This document shows, in pieces, positions 63,668 through 64,000 of a stretch of DNA of 64,000 nt. The notes under the pieces are model-generated. The model ran no database searches, was not told the DNA's origin, and worked only from the letters and a program-made list of their open reading frames with translations. A program made the position numbers and the translations under genes. How positions within the stretch are numbered: the first letter of the stretch is position 1; every line of letters begins with the position of its first letter. The DNA lies in NCBI RefSeq assembly GCF_008807415.1, contig NZ_CP043626.1:1178001-1242000 (forward strand), written 5' to 3'. The DNA comes from Pseudomonas denitrificans (nom. rej.) (GTDB lineage Bacteria > Pseudomonadota > Gammaproteobacteria > Pseudomonadales > Pseudomonadaceae).

Positions 63668-64000
63668 ATGAGCGCTCACGAATACCGGCTGATCGCCCGG
63701 TCGCGCAGCGTCGAAGAGCTGGTCGGCGGCGACCGCGTCGATGTTTCGCTGTACAACGACCCGCAGCTGTTCGAAGCGGAGATGGACAAGATCTTCTACC
63801 GCACCTGGGTGTGGGTCGCCCACGAAAGCGAAGTGCGCAACGCCGGCGACTTCAAGACCACCAGCGTCGGTCGCCGCCCGGTGATCGTGGTGCGCGACAA
63901 GAAGGGCACTATCAACGTCCTGGAAAACCGCTGCCGCCACCGCGGCGCCACCGTGTGCGAGAAGCACAAGGGCAATGCCACCGGCTTCACCTGCCCGTAC
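63668..64000 (+). CDS. iacC: Rieske-type dioxygenase large subunit (IacC-like), truncated by the window end
   Basis: The first 111 codons of an aromatic-ring-hydroxylating dioxygenase alpha subunit. A GAGGAG ribosome binding site precedes the ATG. It begins MSAHEYRLIARSRSVEEL, has KIFYRTWVWVAHESEV and the Rieske first half CRHRGATVCEKH, which gives the CxH pair plus part of the second pair (ending FTCPY). In iac operons IacC with IacD forms the dioxygenase that processes the oxindole intermediate. The remainder of the gene lies beyond 64000. Confidence 0.85.
   Translation, partial: MSAHEYRLIARSRSVEELVGGDRVDVSLYNDPQLFEAEMDKIFYRTWVWVAHESEVRNAGDFKTTSVGRRPVIVVRDKKGTINVLENRCRHRGATVCEKHKGNATGFTCPY

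Overview
The window looks like chromosomal DNA from a Pseudomonas of the P. aeruginosa group, but probably not P. aeruginosa itself (P. citronellolis, P. knackmussii or P. nitroreducens are the kind of species that would fit). The reasons are high GC, strong G/C third positions, REP-type palindromes, and blocks that match P. aeruginosa loci gene for gene: tpx followed by muxABC-opmB, mexS-mexT-mexE-mexF-oprN, and fusA2. No rRNA, tRNA, CRISPR array, prophage or insertion sequence was seen.

Layout. 0-5 kb: a small unknown protein and a three-subunit membrane gluconate/alcohol-type dehydrogenase operon (TAT small subunit, GMC flavoprotein, triheme cytochrome c). 5-13 kb: a divergent SDR/LysR pair, an HD-domain hydrolase, a YhiN-type flavoprotein, an OsmC-YcaO fusion and two VOC proteins. 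13-23 kb: tpx and the RND efflux operon muxABC-opmB. 23-38 kb: accessory metabolism and regulation, with tandem NlpC/P60 hydrolases, an ABM/amidotransferase pair beside a LysR gene, an I78-like lipoprotein, a second SDR/LysR pair, a FUSC transporter, a MucR-like MHYT-GGDEF-EAL protein, and a LysR/ankyrin/deaminase/MFS cassette. 38-47 kb: mexEF-oprN with its regulators mexT and mexS. 47-52 kb: an IorAB-type molybdenum hydroxylase, RraB and a DsbA-like protein. 52-56 kb: a FecI/FecR/TonB-receptor iron-uptake system with a Fur-like box. 56-60 kb: a second EF-G and a PAS histidine kinase. 60-64 kb: the first five genes of an indole-3-acetate catabolic (iac) operon, running off the window edge.

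Two things stand out at the whole-window scale. First, five otherwise well-formed genes (the opmB, mexE and FUSC homologues, the TonB receptor, and a small Pro/Tyr-rich secreted protein) are each broken by single missing bases, seven in all. Six of the seven lie in runs of exactly four G or C. This looks much more like homopolymer under-calling in the assembly than like five pseudogenes, so the efflux and iron systems are probably intact in the organism. Second, two families of 76-84 bp palindromic intergenic repeats occur three times each, and one copy of each sits back to back between the fecR-like gene and its receptor.

Several divergent promoter regions next to LysR genes contain clear inverted repeats, recorded below as candidate operators. 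Functional names come from motif and family recognition by eye; no database search was run.
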